Assembly (NCBI GenBank): GCA_000238815.2
Contig: AFXB01000001.1
Location: 62,001 to 126,000 of the forward strand
Direction of reading: 5' to 3'
Length of the DNA stretch: 64,000 nucleotides
Origin: SAR116 cluster alpha proteobacterium HIMB100
GTDB lineage: Bacteria > Pseudomonadota > Alphaproteobacteria > Puniceispirillales > Puniceispirillaceae
Below the pieces are notes generated by a model that saw only the letters and a program-made list of their open reading frames with translations, was not told where the DNA came from and made no database searches. This document shows, in pieces, positions 43,101 through 48,271 of the stretch (positions are counted from its first letter, which is position 1; every line of letters starts with the position of its first letter). The position numbers and the translations under genes were made by a program.

Positions 43101-46100
43101 TCACGCGAAATGCGCGGTCTATCCGATGCGTATTATGATCCATCTGATGACAGCGTTTATGTCTCTAATCTCGAGGCCAAAGGCGGCGAGATTTTCATTG
43201 GTGGCAAGCTAATCAGCACAGGCAATGGCCAGATTAACGTTCTTGATGGCTATGGCCGGTTCGATATTAATAATCAGTCCGGCAAAGATATTGTTTTAAG
43301 TTCTGTCGATACAGGTGAAGTTGAAGGGAAAATTACTCTGATCGATAACTTCAAAGTTGACAGCAACAATGTCACAAAGATTACCCAATTTACCCGTGAG
43401 GGCGGTGACATTCAGGTATTTGAAGGGTTTGGGAATCCGACAACTGATGTAAGCGGGTCATATTATCAGGCCAGCTATGGCGGGGATAATGACCGTGTGA
43501 CCCGGTATAATCCAAAGGCGAATGCACGCTATCATTGGATGCAAGGCGAATATGCAGAACAGGTTATCCCATGGACAGTTGTAAAAACAACCTTTGGATT
43601 CCCTGGCTGGGATTGGTTCAGCAGCTCAGCATTTGAAGTTGCACCGGCAGATATGCAGCCTGCGGCGATGTCACCTTCAGAGCTGCCGAATGCTGATTAC
43701 GCAACCATCTCGCCGGGTGTTTCTGATGATTTGCGGATGACCTACAGGTATGAGCAGACTTACTACACCAACACTCTTGGGACGAAGAACAAGTCATGTA
43801 AGGGCTTTATTCTGTACAAATGTACCCTCACGGTTAACGGCACAATCGAGGATCGGGGTAACCATTATTACTACTTCGATGCCAAGGCTGATCGGTCAGT
43901 GGATATCCGGTTCATCGGGTCTGATGAAGGGCGCATTAACGTAAACAGTAATGCTGGTATCCGTGTAGCAGGCGACATCAATAACCGCACAGGGACAACA
44001 ACGCTGACGGCAGTTGACGATATTGCCGTGACGAATGACCGTTCAATCGTTGATGTGGCCACTTTAGTGCTGGATACCGGGGGCAGCATCGGTGATGACA
44101 ATACGTCATTGCGTCTGATTCAAGGCACTGCAGACACAATTGATGTGACGGCAAATGGTGGCGTGTTTATTGAATCAAGAGAAGGTAACCTGAATTTTGT
44201 CAATCTGACCAATACAGGTGATGGAACGGTTGATTTATACGCAGGGGAAAATATTTCACTGACCACAGCCACGACCGCGCTGCGTGGCGGCGATATAACG
44301 ATGAAAGCCAAATATGGCAGCCTGACCGATGTTTCCGGCAACGCTATCCGTATTGACAGCCAGGCAACAGGGGCGCTGTCAGCTTATTCACGCACAGGCG
44401 AGATTGATATTGTCGAAGTTGCTGGCGACTTGCGTGTAAAGCAGATTGATTCGATCAGCAATGTGACCTTAAGCACGACAAATGGCAGCATTCTGGATGG
44501 CAATGATGAGCAGACCGATGATGTGACAACACAAGCCGCATTGCTGGCCTTGTGGAACGAGCTGTCTTTGACTGGTCAGCGTGCTGAGGACAAGAAAACC
44601 GCACAGATTGCCTCATTCAATAATGAGATGAACGACCTATACAGAGATTATAATGAACTCCGCAATATCACTGAGGTCAGTCCAGGTGTTTACATTCGTG
44701 AGGTTTACGATCCGAACTTCACATATACCGCATCAGCTGATGAACGTGCGGCGTTAAATAATGATGCTGGCGCTATCGCTGCCTTTGAAGCCCGCCAGCA
44801 GGCCCGCTATCAGCAAGGGTTTGAGAAGTTTGGCAATAATCCGTATGATCCGAATTACAGCCATGCGATTACAGCTGAAGAAGAAGCCGTTCTGACTGCA
44901 GGCTATAAATGGGAAGAGCATGAGCTGGAAGTGCCGCTCCCTGGTCAGGCCTTCAAAGAAGTGACCGACACAACAGCCTTTATTGAGACACCGAATATCA
45001 TCGGGGACAACATCACCTTGTCGATACAGGGCGGGAATATCGGTATTTTTGAGGCGCCTGAGCAATATGACATTGACCTGATCAGAGCAGGCACATTGGA
45101 CAACGCCTCAAAAATCAAGCTTGCCGCTGCTGAAGCTGATGACGTGTTCGTGAATGAAACAACAAACATGTTGATCCTGACACAGCGTGAAGATTTTGAT
45201 ATCCAGGCGCGTTATGCAAATTCAGTTGTGAATGTGAATGCGCCATCCGGCTATGCCTTTGTTGGTGGCGAAAATAGCCAACATGGCCTAAATATCAATA
45301 CACTGGCCGCGGCGGGTGAGGTCCGGTTGAAGGTCAACGGGTCAATCCGTAATGTCAGAAACGATAATAATGCGGTTCTGACCTCGCAATCTGCGGTGAT
45401 TGAATCAGGAATTGGGGCAATTGGTACAGCGCTGAACCCCTTCCGCATTGATATCCAGGATAATTATAAGATTACAGCGCGCGCAGAAGATGGCATCTGG
45501 CTGGAAGAAATGACGAATAATATGGAAGTGGGCCAGATCTACTCTCCAAATGAAATCAGGCTGGTCAGCCCGGGAGCGATCACTGATTTTGAAAATGACC
45601 TGATTATGGATGTAAAGGGTGATGTGGTCAGCCTGATTGCCCAAAATGCGATTGGCGAGCAGTATTTAGATGCAGATAGCATCCTTGTGAAAAAGCAGAA
45701 AGCATTGGATGTTGCGTCTGTTGATTATGACAATTCAACCTTCAGCGTGACCAGCGCATCCAGCGGGGCCTGGTTGTATGGACCTTTGGGTCAGAATATC
45801 CGGATGACGAATGCTGATTTGTATGACGATTTGGATGTCGCGGTTGGTGCGAACCTGAAAGCACAAGGCAGCTTTGAGACCCGGGGCGGCGATGTCAATT
45901 TCCGGTCATATGAAAGCATGCAGCTTGACGGTGATGGCGGGATCAATACAAATGGTGCGGTTCTGAACCTGATTACAGGGGATAATCTGACTATTGTTGG
46001 TAATATCACCACTGGCGGCGGTGCGATAAATGCAACCGTCGGCGATAATATGACAGTGGCTGCAGATGCAACAATTCTGACTTCTGGTGGTGATTTCACC

Positions 46101-47456
46101 GCCTATGCAGACGGTCTTTTGAATCAGAACATCACAATTGAAGATAATGGCACTCATGCAGGCCTGATTGATGTCGCCAGCGGGTCTATCCGTCTGTCTG
46201 CCAGCGATACGATCTCAGTAACAGGCTTGCGCACAACAAGCGGGGCCGCCTGTGCTGATAATCAGCTCGGATGTGCGGTTACGGTGATGGCAACCAATAT
46301 TCAGGATGCCGGTGATGTGCGCTCTGATATGATTGTTGATGGCAATGGTGATATCCGTCTTCAGGCCCATCAATATATCAATGTGAATGATATTGATTAT
46401 AACGGCAGCAACGCTTTACAGCTGGATATTACAGGCAAGAATGATGGTGCGCGCGGGGTGGCGACAGTCCTTGGTGTGAATGCAGAAGCAGGTATTAATC
46501 TAGAGCGTCTGTATATGAACAGTGCCACTATTCGGGCGCCCCTGACTCAGCCAGCTCCGGGGACACCTGTGTTCACTGTGACAGATGGGCGTATTCGCGA
46601 TAACGCTTACTTTGACATCGGCGCGGCAGGGGGCACTGAATTCCTTGCCCGTATTGGCCGTCTCGAAAATAATGTGATGGACTTTGATAGCTGGCTTCTG
46701 GCCGGAACGGAGGCGGGTTATTTTGATAATGCGGCTCTGGCTCCGCAATTGAACCGTGAGGATGATTATCGCTGTACCGGGGCGCCAAGTTTCTTAGGGG
46801 ATGCAAATGCAGTCCTTAGCTTCAGCTTCCTCTTTAACCGTCCGGCAGTCGATTGTAGCGCGGTACTGGCGTATTACAGCCAGTCTTATGAGCTGGCGAC
46901 ACCAGTGCGAACTGTTGAACAAGAAGTCTTAACTGTTGTGGCTGATATTATTCGCCGGAATTCAGGTGCGGTCAGGCTGGTCCCCGTTCAGCAATCATTA
47001 CAAGCTGGTTCTGGCCTGGTCATTGGATCACCGGCAACCTCAGCCCTGGCGTCGCGGCGCCTGAGCATCACCAGAGGCGCGCCACAGGAGCTGCTGGTCG
47101 AGCCCCTTCAGCTTGCACCGCAGACAGGACTAAGCGCAGATCGGCTCAGCCTGCCTCAGGCTCTAGATATTGGCACCATTGATCAGGGCAGCGACGGCTT
47201 TATTGACATCGTTGACCCCGCCACGATTAATCTGGATGCCCTGCCAACATTTGGCGCTTTGCCTCAGGATGATGACACAGATGACGCCGCTTCTGTGCAG
47301 ACAATTGAAGCCACACCTGTGGATCAGGCACAGAACAGTGAAGAGGGACCAGAGCAAGACCCGCAACTCTCTGATGCGACTGATTTACCTATGGGAATTG
47401 GCCCCTCACTCGACAGCCTGATGGGTCCCGGCCTGCTGTCCATGAATCTGCGGTAA
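25176..47456 (+). CDS. Giant TpsA exoprotein / filamentous haemagglutinin-like adhesin, 7,426 aa
   Basis: One unbroken frame of 22,281 bases. The order is a Sec signal peptide (about 1-30, MALA cut), a TPS haemagglutination-activity domain (about 31-270 with NSFRIFNVF and NPYG at 122-125), then thousands of residues of short repeats. Each repeat has the form T(K/E)AxIGxxAxVxAGxDVxVxA followed by GGxxGVGxSxG and is about 60-70 residues long, as in LktA-type filamentous adhesins that fold as beta-helices. A super-repeat of about 792 residues occurs three times (31.75-38.87 kb). The region after about 40.5 kb is less repetitive, with a short coiled coil (41.6 kb), paired EF-hand-like loops (5922-5947), and cysteines in pairs at 1931/1937, 5845/5855, 6208/6216, 7026/7033 and 7200/7227. 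It has no C-terminal barrel, so it depends on TpsB. The likely role is a surface fibre for adhesion or aggregation, but no target is known. Confidence 0.92.
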   Translation: MRSWRKHLYFRWMAFFLGAVQLLFPPMALAAGSPQIVTDGRTQTSLSVNGSVTDVRTSTVSGNTGLNSFRIFNVFRDNTVNLHLPDQTDNLVNMVTEQQTVIDGFLNAYKDGQIGGNVYFLNPYGVLVGESGVINTGSMRFMTPSHDFMNAMFGAGNVISAPQLQTVLDNGAPLSRTGVIDIRGQVNAVDQISVASGQLDITGQLTAGEQARVNIGSVVNMNTVPAGATGSVIDMQAVAPNISLYAVTDINLSGLVQADGADQKDAGVIAILAGENISVGSGAVISADGQGQNSSGGDIRVMAENRSDLAAGSRLSADGGTSGDGGFVEFSARNVVALSGGSLSASAQNGQQGTVLIDPAALEINADMLRNTGVTNGGTSSSDNGSSITWNAGSLILQADDNITVAQNVTISSRQVSNSANASAHRTGSSVGDSGDITLESQKIIVREGAMITAEGDSGFAGGDVTLDADSKTLAQIIIDNATIKGASIALEADSNHATISVYENPLGTAETDIQIVDGAVLLADDNISIETTALQDRPGYSGGILVAFDARKAISSIDIDNSSLTAGQDISIEGKTEINTDLSKQGFAALAALSPLDVGVAVTTSKSDVTIGGTSSLTSSSGDVSVTSEAVTKSTVYSESTSLAVGLSAGVSVIDNQANLNIRDNAQITADNVDLTSRTASQITTVADATAAPVAGLSGTMSVAVSVINDNTTTRLSDSSAVTAASDLDIVAESEVAALTAARAAPDDNFTATVQDKFDRGIDNTSQLDVEILGFNVGDFLKSTVAEVLTLITDSLTSDDEEEENKFQLGGALVFSDVKNNTIAEVTVDNASTATSAPTLTAGQGIDLAARGITQAQSFASGRTDNPTYGGQAGIGIQFVENRLIAQIEGADAANATIDADDLSVEAATTSYSGDYDNQSRFGVFASSGVGGGGDDDGGVGIAGAIALGINEVNETLAIVGDNTSLDLSGDLTITAVNDTEVKVVADGSSEAHSAADELFAVMMDDNSTSDTEDPEVSGGTLGIGASVAVATNKNVTRAKLASGAGFVGVNNPDNITVSADQTSTTETEGKAAGAGSISLVPLASVSVARNTAQAIIESGAAITAQGNISVSSQQTVKTSAIGDGEAAGTSDGKFALGIAAGVSVALDSNDASLNRDVTTSGGDVSVMASTMREIESGAKSNASFSSDDGGDGGDGGASSDNSTTDNATNNSTEDASSGLSSLMAGLTDDPDDDNGTYDFSEQMSVDTDSLSDGADLGSIGGDGEDEGSSKITIAAAMGVTYAESSARAQVADGVTINAGSGAVTIQSLSNTDMTADADASVSDGDYNIGGGIGLNIVQNDNEAVIGSGAAITSGDLSVEAGMRAELQDDNSTDDKNVISADAVAGAGTGSFSLAGSVGLNVVVRNNTTAVVNTDAVINAGGDVTVSAAAKNQYKTDAKATVGMDKTIWDGIDETFSTLTDIKVWTGALEKGFEGMLDNLQSSLTSDGDDGDGDGGDGGGDGGDGGGDDEGGTGIGAGISVNIIVAEDTKAAVEDNASLSSGGAIEVSASAESEIETNAFAGAKPDEAGGAAKTSLDAAVAVGVLLKDVDAYVGSGTGLSATDNVTISASTETNTLSTAKGEVSADSTAVGASVAVGVALETTEAKLSRDVTSSAGGVAVTASSASTDVSLADAVAAGTVVDKYADKLGKTPDMLTSQTSQLGDVNNGPSSMEALKGGFTGGDGASFDLGGGDTATGSTSGGEAQQSGSLNIAASVAVNWADHAAQAIVSDGVQITAADDVEISATNEANYRTRGSGMAVFADQAIGVGVGLLKTGQQTKALVGNNVNIDVTGGSGDVLISAISSENQGTDDEGTSYRSYASSEGIAGAGGGELGIAGSLSLVFSYDSSEASLGENVGITAPGDIDVTATSTNKIVNRAWAVAVASDVTCDNPGNCGSSSGDKTAVGASIAVNIVIDNNSAIIGEGATLTAGDNVTVMAKDLASGAGDFTLDPQDNTTSSEDYITTNYTVMLQDSSYYAEAIAGGAAQGGNAGSGSLAVTVSVGKTEAIVGEGVSIFADDVEISAYNESEARHLVGAVALSTDKKAIGASISGIYLREDVRTIVGDDGSTDDGDNTTITASSGNVDISAKADQDTLTFMAAGGVSGNDLALAGAFGFNVMDTDVEARVVEDALIQASAGSIDVSADSFTNIRNLALSIAGSGGSNSAGGSLALNMFLTDKKAIIGDSTTTDNNIVLNAANAVNIGVDAKQEILNGIISASVSTSSNALSGALSANIVKGETYALANRGTSINDNTTLNSASSTQSVDVIANDNTTITDLTGTLAASSSNSVGIALGANVFWKDVKAGIDGTVKADENVRVMADTVQSLTSLVVGIAGSTGGTTGAGSVGVGLVKSTTIAEIGTNADIYTSGSVQLHAGDDTDIFMMEPAASFSAGGNSLAGAVGAAVFVGQTKAQVKDGAIVTALGNTAVQVETAETQTSSPLLDGIMGGDDNQTRDTLGSFNDDFTFDNVKDLFLTERRVTETRRGVAVSAVADQDVISIAASGAVSSSSAIAVSLSAGVGVGQVEASIGDADINSGSGTANAGQDVVVRALSDTYWTDVSGAIAVGTGSAGVGIGGDIVVQVKDTRAFIAQGADVTAANDVVVHANNSDRIINSAVSVGGGSSAGVSGAAAIGVVVNTTKAYIDGEVDAGSDLTVKAGSKAEHIQIAGGIGAGGTAGIGASFGIGFVKNETEAYIDENAVTNASDNTSVTADTTENAVTAVIAGGVGGTVGVSVSAGIKVHMSNTRAYIKGQVNQDDNFTSATQDVNVAAVNRINTIDVVGGIGGGGTVGVGVTLNALVVYNNAQAWIGGGPNTLVTAGRDVSVTATSAKSTKNFLLAGAAGGTVAVGGNIAVLLVGAQADDEAAGQMNSSDHGDIAGASDDRTQGIQLGNTISPDNSSGDYAATGFDFAELNSAIDDNNSAHGQIGNTFVSQDSGLSRNKTQAFIENGAVVRAGEDLSIEAEDTTNTIFAAAAINGAGVVGVGATIGILLVNNTAEAYIGRNAVVNVEGDLLIRSRTSEVVGSGALSAGGAGVASVQGTIMAQATKSKSRAFIQDNAVVNDNTTEASTQSVAVLAESDTDLVSVSGSGGGAIVGVGITGDVMILEKETKAYIDDNATVRSGGDVSVDAVAQADLIQVALSINGGVVGVTGAAGTAVANNLTQARIGRDATVYAGDSMRVQATDDTEIDAVVITGAGGVVGVSGSVGTYVAKSTTEAKIEDGAIINALASGDGISALSGTVDNSTIAVASLTTRDQEDNETSTDFDQVDASFNTTNKFGLQVAAVTYEDMNFAPVGVAGGVVGVAGVVATTVTNSTTRAIIEDNTNINTTGDNSGAGVNQSVELLAASESQLNNISSGVGVGAVGVTFDIDTQVFKKTVEARLLGDATAKRNVTVEAEARDRVFQTAVTIAGGAVGVGGIVEVSVVSDTVKAEIGDNSTITAGEDVLVSATSDLNMYQTAGNVAAGGVGVGASIGILVAKSETTARIGNGANVHAEDNLTVVATSDTDLHQNIMGFSGGGVGVTGSLGINVLKNTTLAEIGSNAQINQMAEDNRSTQSVNVLARDNLVTQGASGAAAVGAAAGVGMGLTVTALRASTQAVVGNNTVISARDDVTVDATSTKNINNTVISFGGGGSVGASGSVALTIVGGAMSGDSGDYLEDDNGNMIAAAEADATQDRNAGDNETAVGNDGNSRQTSAKSNQLYADQYDQEASTLAENESGGLQTDVEGASNQSTLASVGSNAVITAGDDLTVRASDETTLGTNAGGGGAGGAAGVGVTMGMMFNNAITEARIGTGAQIDATEATLIEARSVESVNKFGMTGGGGGVSVQATAMVNVSQTQTTASIGDNALVNQNDNSSTSQSVAVKARSTSEMIAVSGSGGGGAIGAGVSGDAMVLEKQTTASIGAGAQVSAQGDISVDAEAQADLLQLALSVNGGIVGVTGAAGIGVVNNRTRAAVNDNAVIFAHDSMRIHASDDTEIDAVAVAGAVGGVAGASGAIGVYVVKSSTESLIGENADVTALGSGDGIAAYTGSVDNSTTNIVTKTRVEQDGTEVQDNYTVVDATFGTATQRGLSMSAVTSEDITFAPIGAAGGGTAGLSGVIATTVANSTTRTQIGNGTTVNQANDGADAAQDVTVVAASDTRLNNISAAIGIGALGAAFDLDTQVYKKTVEARILGDVTAERDVLVKADTTDGVMQTAASAAGGVGAVGGLAAISVVSNTVKAEIGDNSTTLAGEDVDVLANQRVEMLQTAGNVAAGGVAAGASVGVLYAKANNTARIGNGASVSAGDNITVAADTDIDMNQNVIGGAGGALAAVSGSVGFNMLTNTTVAEIGDGAQINQQAGYDNLTTVQGVSVTATETVNTQGAAGAAAIGGAAGVGIGVAVTVNRGSVKARIGNNVNVSAEEDVVVLADSTKTLSNQGIAFGGGIGLGAAGSVALTMIGGSMSDNASDSLNNDGGNMVAQSSGSVGQDRQGNDGESETGKGRLSSYTGAHDNQTNSLVMAETSGMQGDVEGSGASSTLAEIGSNTVIRTSGAVQVEAEETLNLSQIAGGASVGLVGVGGFVAVADYDGSVTARIGDGTTIDNASALTVDATLNSGPNLNIALPNSQNLQVAAVNSTVIGASVGIAGLAASIAQVNLDENVTASIGNNVTVTLQDNSSAVSVDALRDVDADVNVAAVAGGVVAAGVSYAGVDASGDARAQIGNNVSIGSNTDRLGDITIRARNQSTQDTSATSAGGAFTGALVGAIVNLGDAGSTVASVGSNTNIYSIGAVNVLADDKARNNSDAVGVAIAGGVGLSIISSDVDVDRDARVSIGDGAQLTGASLNLTANIGEAGQNMATSDVTGASGGILVGVSGSESFVDVDANAQVLVGNSVQLNVNRSDAAADNLTVMATNNTNQLNEIDAFAFGAAAIGAHVSRSNQTGGTLVQFGYDVDVDAKNSATIQAISDRSALTDNVAGAGGALAAVGGEAGTNAIATDQIIFADAANSTNRSQIAVGDDLTLRAYNNDNYDSRINASAIGAAAVTGGKAESVGVSTTKVRIGDFTEIDSHQLNLTSENNFTKDGYTGENFNFSGGGGITVTLGYAEATQTQNSLVEFGENSDVYVAGNAASEGNANIRALSYGRMDTGSKVSTGGFVSIPQSQARNTGYQNTNIIFEGNARLETQRGDIDARTIADTNINSRAKTSVWGLAGAGASGKSYGTVTSNEGFTVKSGSSVIANGFMYMYAGSDIAPSQVGVVAKSDVYNRTALPITTGLVADARGTHNSRLDIQSGASVKSGRHLRLRARKADMNLNGDGHHQFLVLGIPADDSFGDETANSTGIVNIDGTVETGVYNRQFIGFSKTFGNMVANTTTPGDLTDVARQVLVYDEANGTWERRSIDNSSSLGTINVATGNWSNADSITVKSGEEMSWTFDTDRSLAQDIDAEIQELNDALAASYSSAGKTLIQNQINDIDDMISDINDGTIVMEAAASSYSDAINGFDSGIQDMTNNINALPADQSTWSSGQQANFTLWDDNRTTMQTARAELVAAGPNNFQPNDVVIAELNAKKVQLQASIIDGAPADIKAAINTEIAFLNAKKAQLNQGAVDVIQVDELFASTGHVLIEGGALTGSSSGTITSKNDVEIFVRNSSTNPMELLDVTIPNDPGGTIYFNEQVVRNVADVQRLNEGSQNVGFTMNSDPGNFNPQVIIDSKFDASAPGFNPNNLNLKSPELLLNGQIENRGGLVKVTNKTGSIFQTATINAGELKMTAGGSLFISNKGNGITNLGTHPDYGFSSYVNPRVNSPGLGSTGWDSLGGCGGANDRTIACNQANASGQPQFIGTDYVLAGEKIFVVANTVNLNGLIQSGIAEKNITINDFTTLTGTALFNVFKNDLDSDGDDVLDGNEWTDLNGNGQFDVADLANSDALAFDPTSSYVTGTEATFSGSGLSREMRGLSDAYYDPSDDSVYVSNLEAKGGEIFIGGKLISTGNGQINVLDGYGRFDINNQSGKDIVLSSVDTGEVEGKITLIDNFKVDSNNVTKITQFTREGGDIQVFEGFGNPTTDVSGSYYQASYGGDNDRVTRYNPKANARYHWMQGEYAEQVIPWTVVKTTFGFPGWDWFSSSAFEVAPADMQPAAMSPSELPNADYATISPGVSDDLRMTYRYEQTYYTNTLGTKNKSCKGFILYKCTLTVNGTIEDRGNHYYYFDAKADRSVDIRFIGSDEGRINVNSNAGIRVAGDINNRTGTTTLTAVDDIAVTNDRSIVDVATLVLDTGGSIGDDNTSLRLIQGTADTIDVTANGGVFIESREGNLNFVNLTNTGDGTVDLYAGENISLTTATTALRGGDITMKAKYGSLTDVSGNAIRIDSQATGALSAYSRTGEIDIVEVAGDLRVKQIDSISNVTLSTTNGSILDGNDEQTDDVTTQAALLALWNELSLTGQRAEDKKTAQIASFNNEMNDLYRDYNELRNITEVSPGVYIREVYDPNFTYTASADERAALNNDAGAIAAFEARQQARYQQGFEKFGNNPYDPNYSHAITAEEEAVLTAGYKWEEHELEVPLPGQAFKEVTDTTAFIETPNIIGDNITLSIQGGNIGIFEAPEQYDIDLIRAGTLDNASKIKLAAAEADDVFVNETTNMLILTQREDFDIQARYANSVVNVNAPSGYAFVGGENSQHGLNINTLAAAGEVRLKVNGSIRNVRNDNNAVLTSQSAVIESGIGAIGTALNPFRIDIQDNYKITARAEDGIWLEEMTNNMEVGQIYSPNEIRLVSPGAITDFENDLIMDVKGDVVSLIAQNAIGEQYLDADSILVKKQKALDVASVDYDNSTFSVTSASSGAWLYGPLGQNIRMTNADLYDDLDVAVGANLKAQGSFETRGGDVNFRSYESMQLDGDGGINTNGAVLNLITGDNLTIVGNITTGGGAINATVGDNMTVAADATILTSGGDFTAYADGLLNQNITIEDNGTHAGLIDVASGSIRLSASDTISVTGLRTTSGAACADNQLGCAVTVMATNIQDAGDVRSDMIVDGNGDIRLQAHQYINVNDIDYNGSNALQLDITGKNDGARGVATVLGVNAEAGINLERLYMNSATIRAPLTQPAPGTPVFTVTDGRIRDNAYFDIGAAGGTEFLARIGRLENNVMDFDSWLLAGTEAGYFDNAALAPQLNREDDYRCTGAPSFLGDANAVLSFSFLFNRPAVDCSAVLAYYSQSYELATPVRTVEQEVLTVVADIIRRNSGAVRLVPVQQSLQAGSGLVIGSPATSALASRRLSITRGAPQELLVEPLQLAPQTGLSADRLSLPQALDIGTIDQGSDGFIDIVDPATINLDALPTFGALPQDDDTDDAASVQTIEATPVDQAQNSEEGPEQDPQLSDATDLPMGIGPSLDSLMGPGLLSMNLR
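25266..25985 (+). other. TPS (haemagglutination activity) domain of the giant exoprotein
   Basis: The mature N-terminus, about 240 residues, carries the secretion signal read by the TpsB POTRA domains. It shows the conserved pattern NxFxxFxV then VNL (NSFRIFNVFRDNTVNLHLP) and the NPYGVLVGESGVINTGS block equivalent to the NPNG motif of FhaB and HMW1. Confidence 0.85.
28741..28770 (+). repeat. Asp-Gly rich linker 1 in the giant exoprotein
   Basis: The sequence repeats GATGGCGGC units coding DGGDGGDGG, followed by a Ser/Thr/Asn-rich stretch (to about 28830). It looks like a flexible linker between beta-helical segments. Confidence 0.7.
29637..29712 (+). repeat. Asp-Gly rich linker 2 in the giant exoprotein
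   Basis: A run of about 25 residues is made only of Asp and Gly with two Glu at the end, encoded by near-perfect GGCGGCGAC/GGCGGTGAT repeats. It is low-complexity, strongly acidic and could bind divalent cations. It lacks the GGxGxDxUx spacing of RTX repeats. Confidence 0.75.
31750..34130 (+). repeat. Super-repeat copy 1 (diverged) of the giant exoprotein
   Basis: The same order of sub-repeats as copies 2 and 3, in weaker form. Anchors are TQSVDV at 32091 (copy 2: TQSVAV at 34515), VSAV near 32769 (copy 2: VAAV near 35151), TKAYID near 33220 (copy 2: VKAEIG near 35595) and AWIGG at 33726 (copy 2: AVVGN at 36105). The offsets are 2,424, 2,382, about 2,375 and 2,379 bases. The borders are approximate. 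Confidence 0.6.
34131..36507 (+). repeat. Super-repeat copy 2 of the giant exoprotein
   Basis: It runs from the KTQAFIENGAVV sub-repeat to the DVEGASNQSTL junction. Aligned with copy 3 the period is 2,376 bases (792 codons) over long stretches: 34515 with 36891 and 35574 with 37950 give exactly the same offset. Shared blocks include SVSGSGGG, GGxVGVTGAAG, TEIDAV, FAP(V/I)GxAGG and AGNVAAGGV. Confidence 0.8.
36508..38867 (+). repeat. Super-repeat copy 3 of the giant exoprotein
   Basis: It matches copy 2 in order and content, from STLASVGSNAVI to DVEGSGASSTL. The offset to copy 2 drops from 2,376 to 2,358 bases at the far end, showing a loss of six codons in the linker near 38,700. Synonymous and non-synonymous differences are spread throughout, so the duplication is old. 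Confidence 0.8.
42939..43016 (+). other. Paired EF-hand-like calcium loops in the giant exoprotein
   Basis: Residues 5922-5933 read DSDGDDVLDGNE (acidic at 1, 3, 5, 9 and 12), and residues 5936-5947 read DLNGNGQFDVAD (D, N, N, then G at 6, D at 9 and 12). Two such loops back to back resemble dockerin/EF-hand or thrombospondin type 3 calcium sites. Confidence 0.7.
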
Positions 47457-47496
47457 ACACCAGTTCTGTTTTTCTTGAGCAGGGCAGCTTGTTTTT

Positions 47497-47811
47497 ATGG
47501 CTGCAGGGTTTAAATCGGCAGGTATGGAAAATATTCACATACAGAAAAGTTCAGATGGTCTGACGGAGGCTGAGTTGAATCTGATCATCGACATGGCCTG
47601 GGCGGATGAAATCAGCTTTGATGCGATAGAAGCCCAGACCGGGCAGGCAGAGCAGCAAGTGATCCGTCTGATGAGACGTCATTTAAAAGCATCTTCTTTT
47701 CGGGTATGGCGGGCCCGGGTAAGTGGCCGAAAAGCAAAACATGACAAACGCAAACGGCCAATAAAATCTGCTCAGAAGCAATGGCGAGACGCTGCCGAGG
47801 ATCAGTCCTGA
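47497..47811 (+). CDS. DUF2805 / TIGR03643 family protein
   Basis: The 104-aa protein has the conserved family core: LNLIIDMAWADEISFDAIEA, QVIRLMRRHLKASSFRVWRA and RVSGRKAKH. The arrangement looks like a small winged- or helix-turn-helix-type DNA-binding fold, but no function is established for the family. The C-terminus is strongly basic. A second ATG at 47524 (MENIHIQK) is an alternative start. It follows the giant exoprotein gene by 40 bases but is likely a separate, conserved housekeeping-type gene. Confidence 0.85.
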   Translation: MAAGFKSAGMENIHIQKSSDGLTEAELNLIIDMAWADEISFDAIEAQTGQAEQQVIRLMRRHLKASSFRVWRARVSGRKAKHDKRKRPIKSAQKQWRDAAEDQS

Positions 47812-47838
47812 ATTTTGCGTTTTTTTGCGCCTAAATGC

Positions 47839-47867
47839 TTGACAGCTCTGACCGGCCGCTTTATTCC
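47839..47867 (+). promoter_or_regulatory. Candidate promoter of tRNA-Asp
   Basis: A perfect -35 TTGACA (47839-47844), a 17-base spacer and TATTCC (47862-47867) lie 57 bases before tRNA-Asp. The -10 box matches only in its first half. Confidence 0.45.
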
Positions 47868-47924
47868 AATACTCACGTCCGGCGCGAGGCATTTCTGCAG
47901 AGTTTCGGGCAGCCCCAAAAGCCT

Positions 47925-48001
<77 letters not shown>

Positions 48002-48271
48002 TTTTCTAATGAAATGTACATTATTGTCGTAAGCGGTATAGGGTGTCGCATGCGCGGCCGCATTTGATTTTAGTGCCCTCTGTGCCCAGCTGATTTTATG
48101 TGCGCGATTTTTATGCTCTTAAGATATTTTTCTTCAGAAAAACAAATAAGAGCAACTATATTTTATTCCCCCTGCTTCCGTTAAAAAATATTGGGAAAGC
48201 GTAATCTTTTCTTTTTTTTTTCAGAGAAAATATGTTCTTTACTCCATCAGAAAATGATGAAAGAGGATGTT

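Noticed and set aside
25176..47456. Repeats that could suggest CRISPR or a tandem non-coding array
   Set aside because: The repeats are in frame with one coding sequence, vary at synonymous sites and have no constant spacer or palindromic unit.
25176..47456. Monomeric type V autotransporter
   Set aside because: No beta-barrel domain occurs at the C-terminus. The TPS domain and the adjacent TpsB gene point to two-partner secretion.
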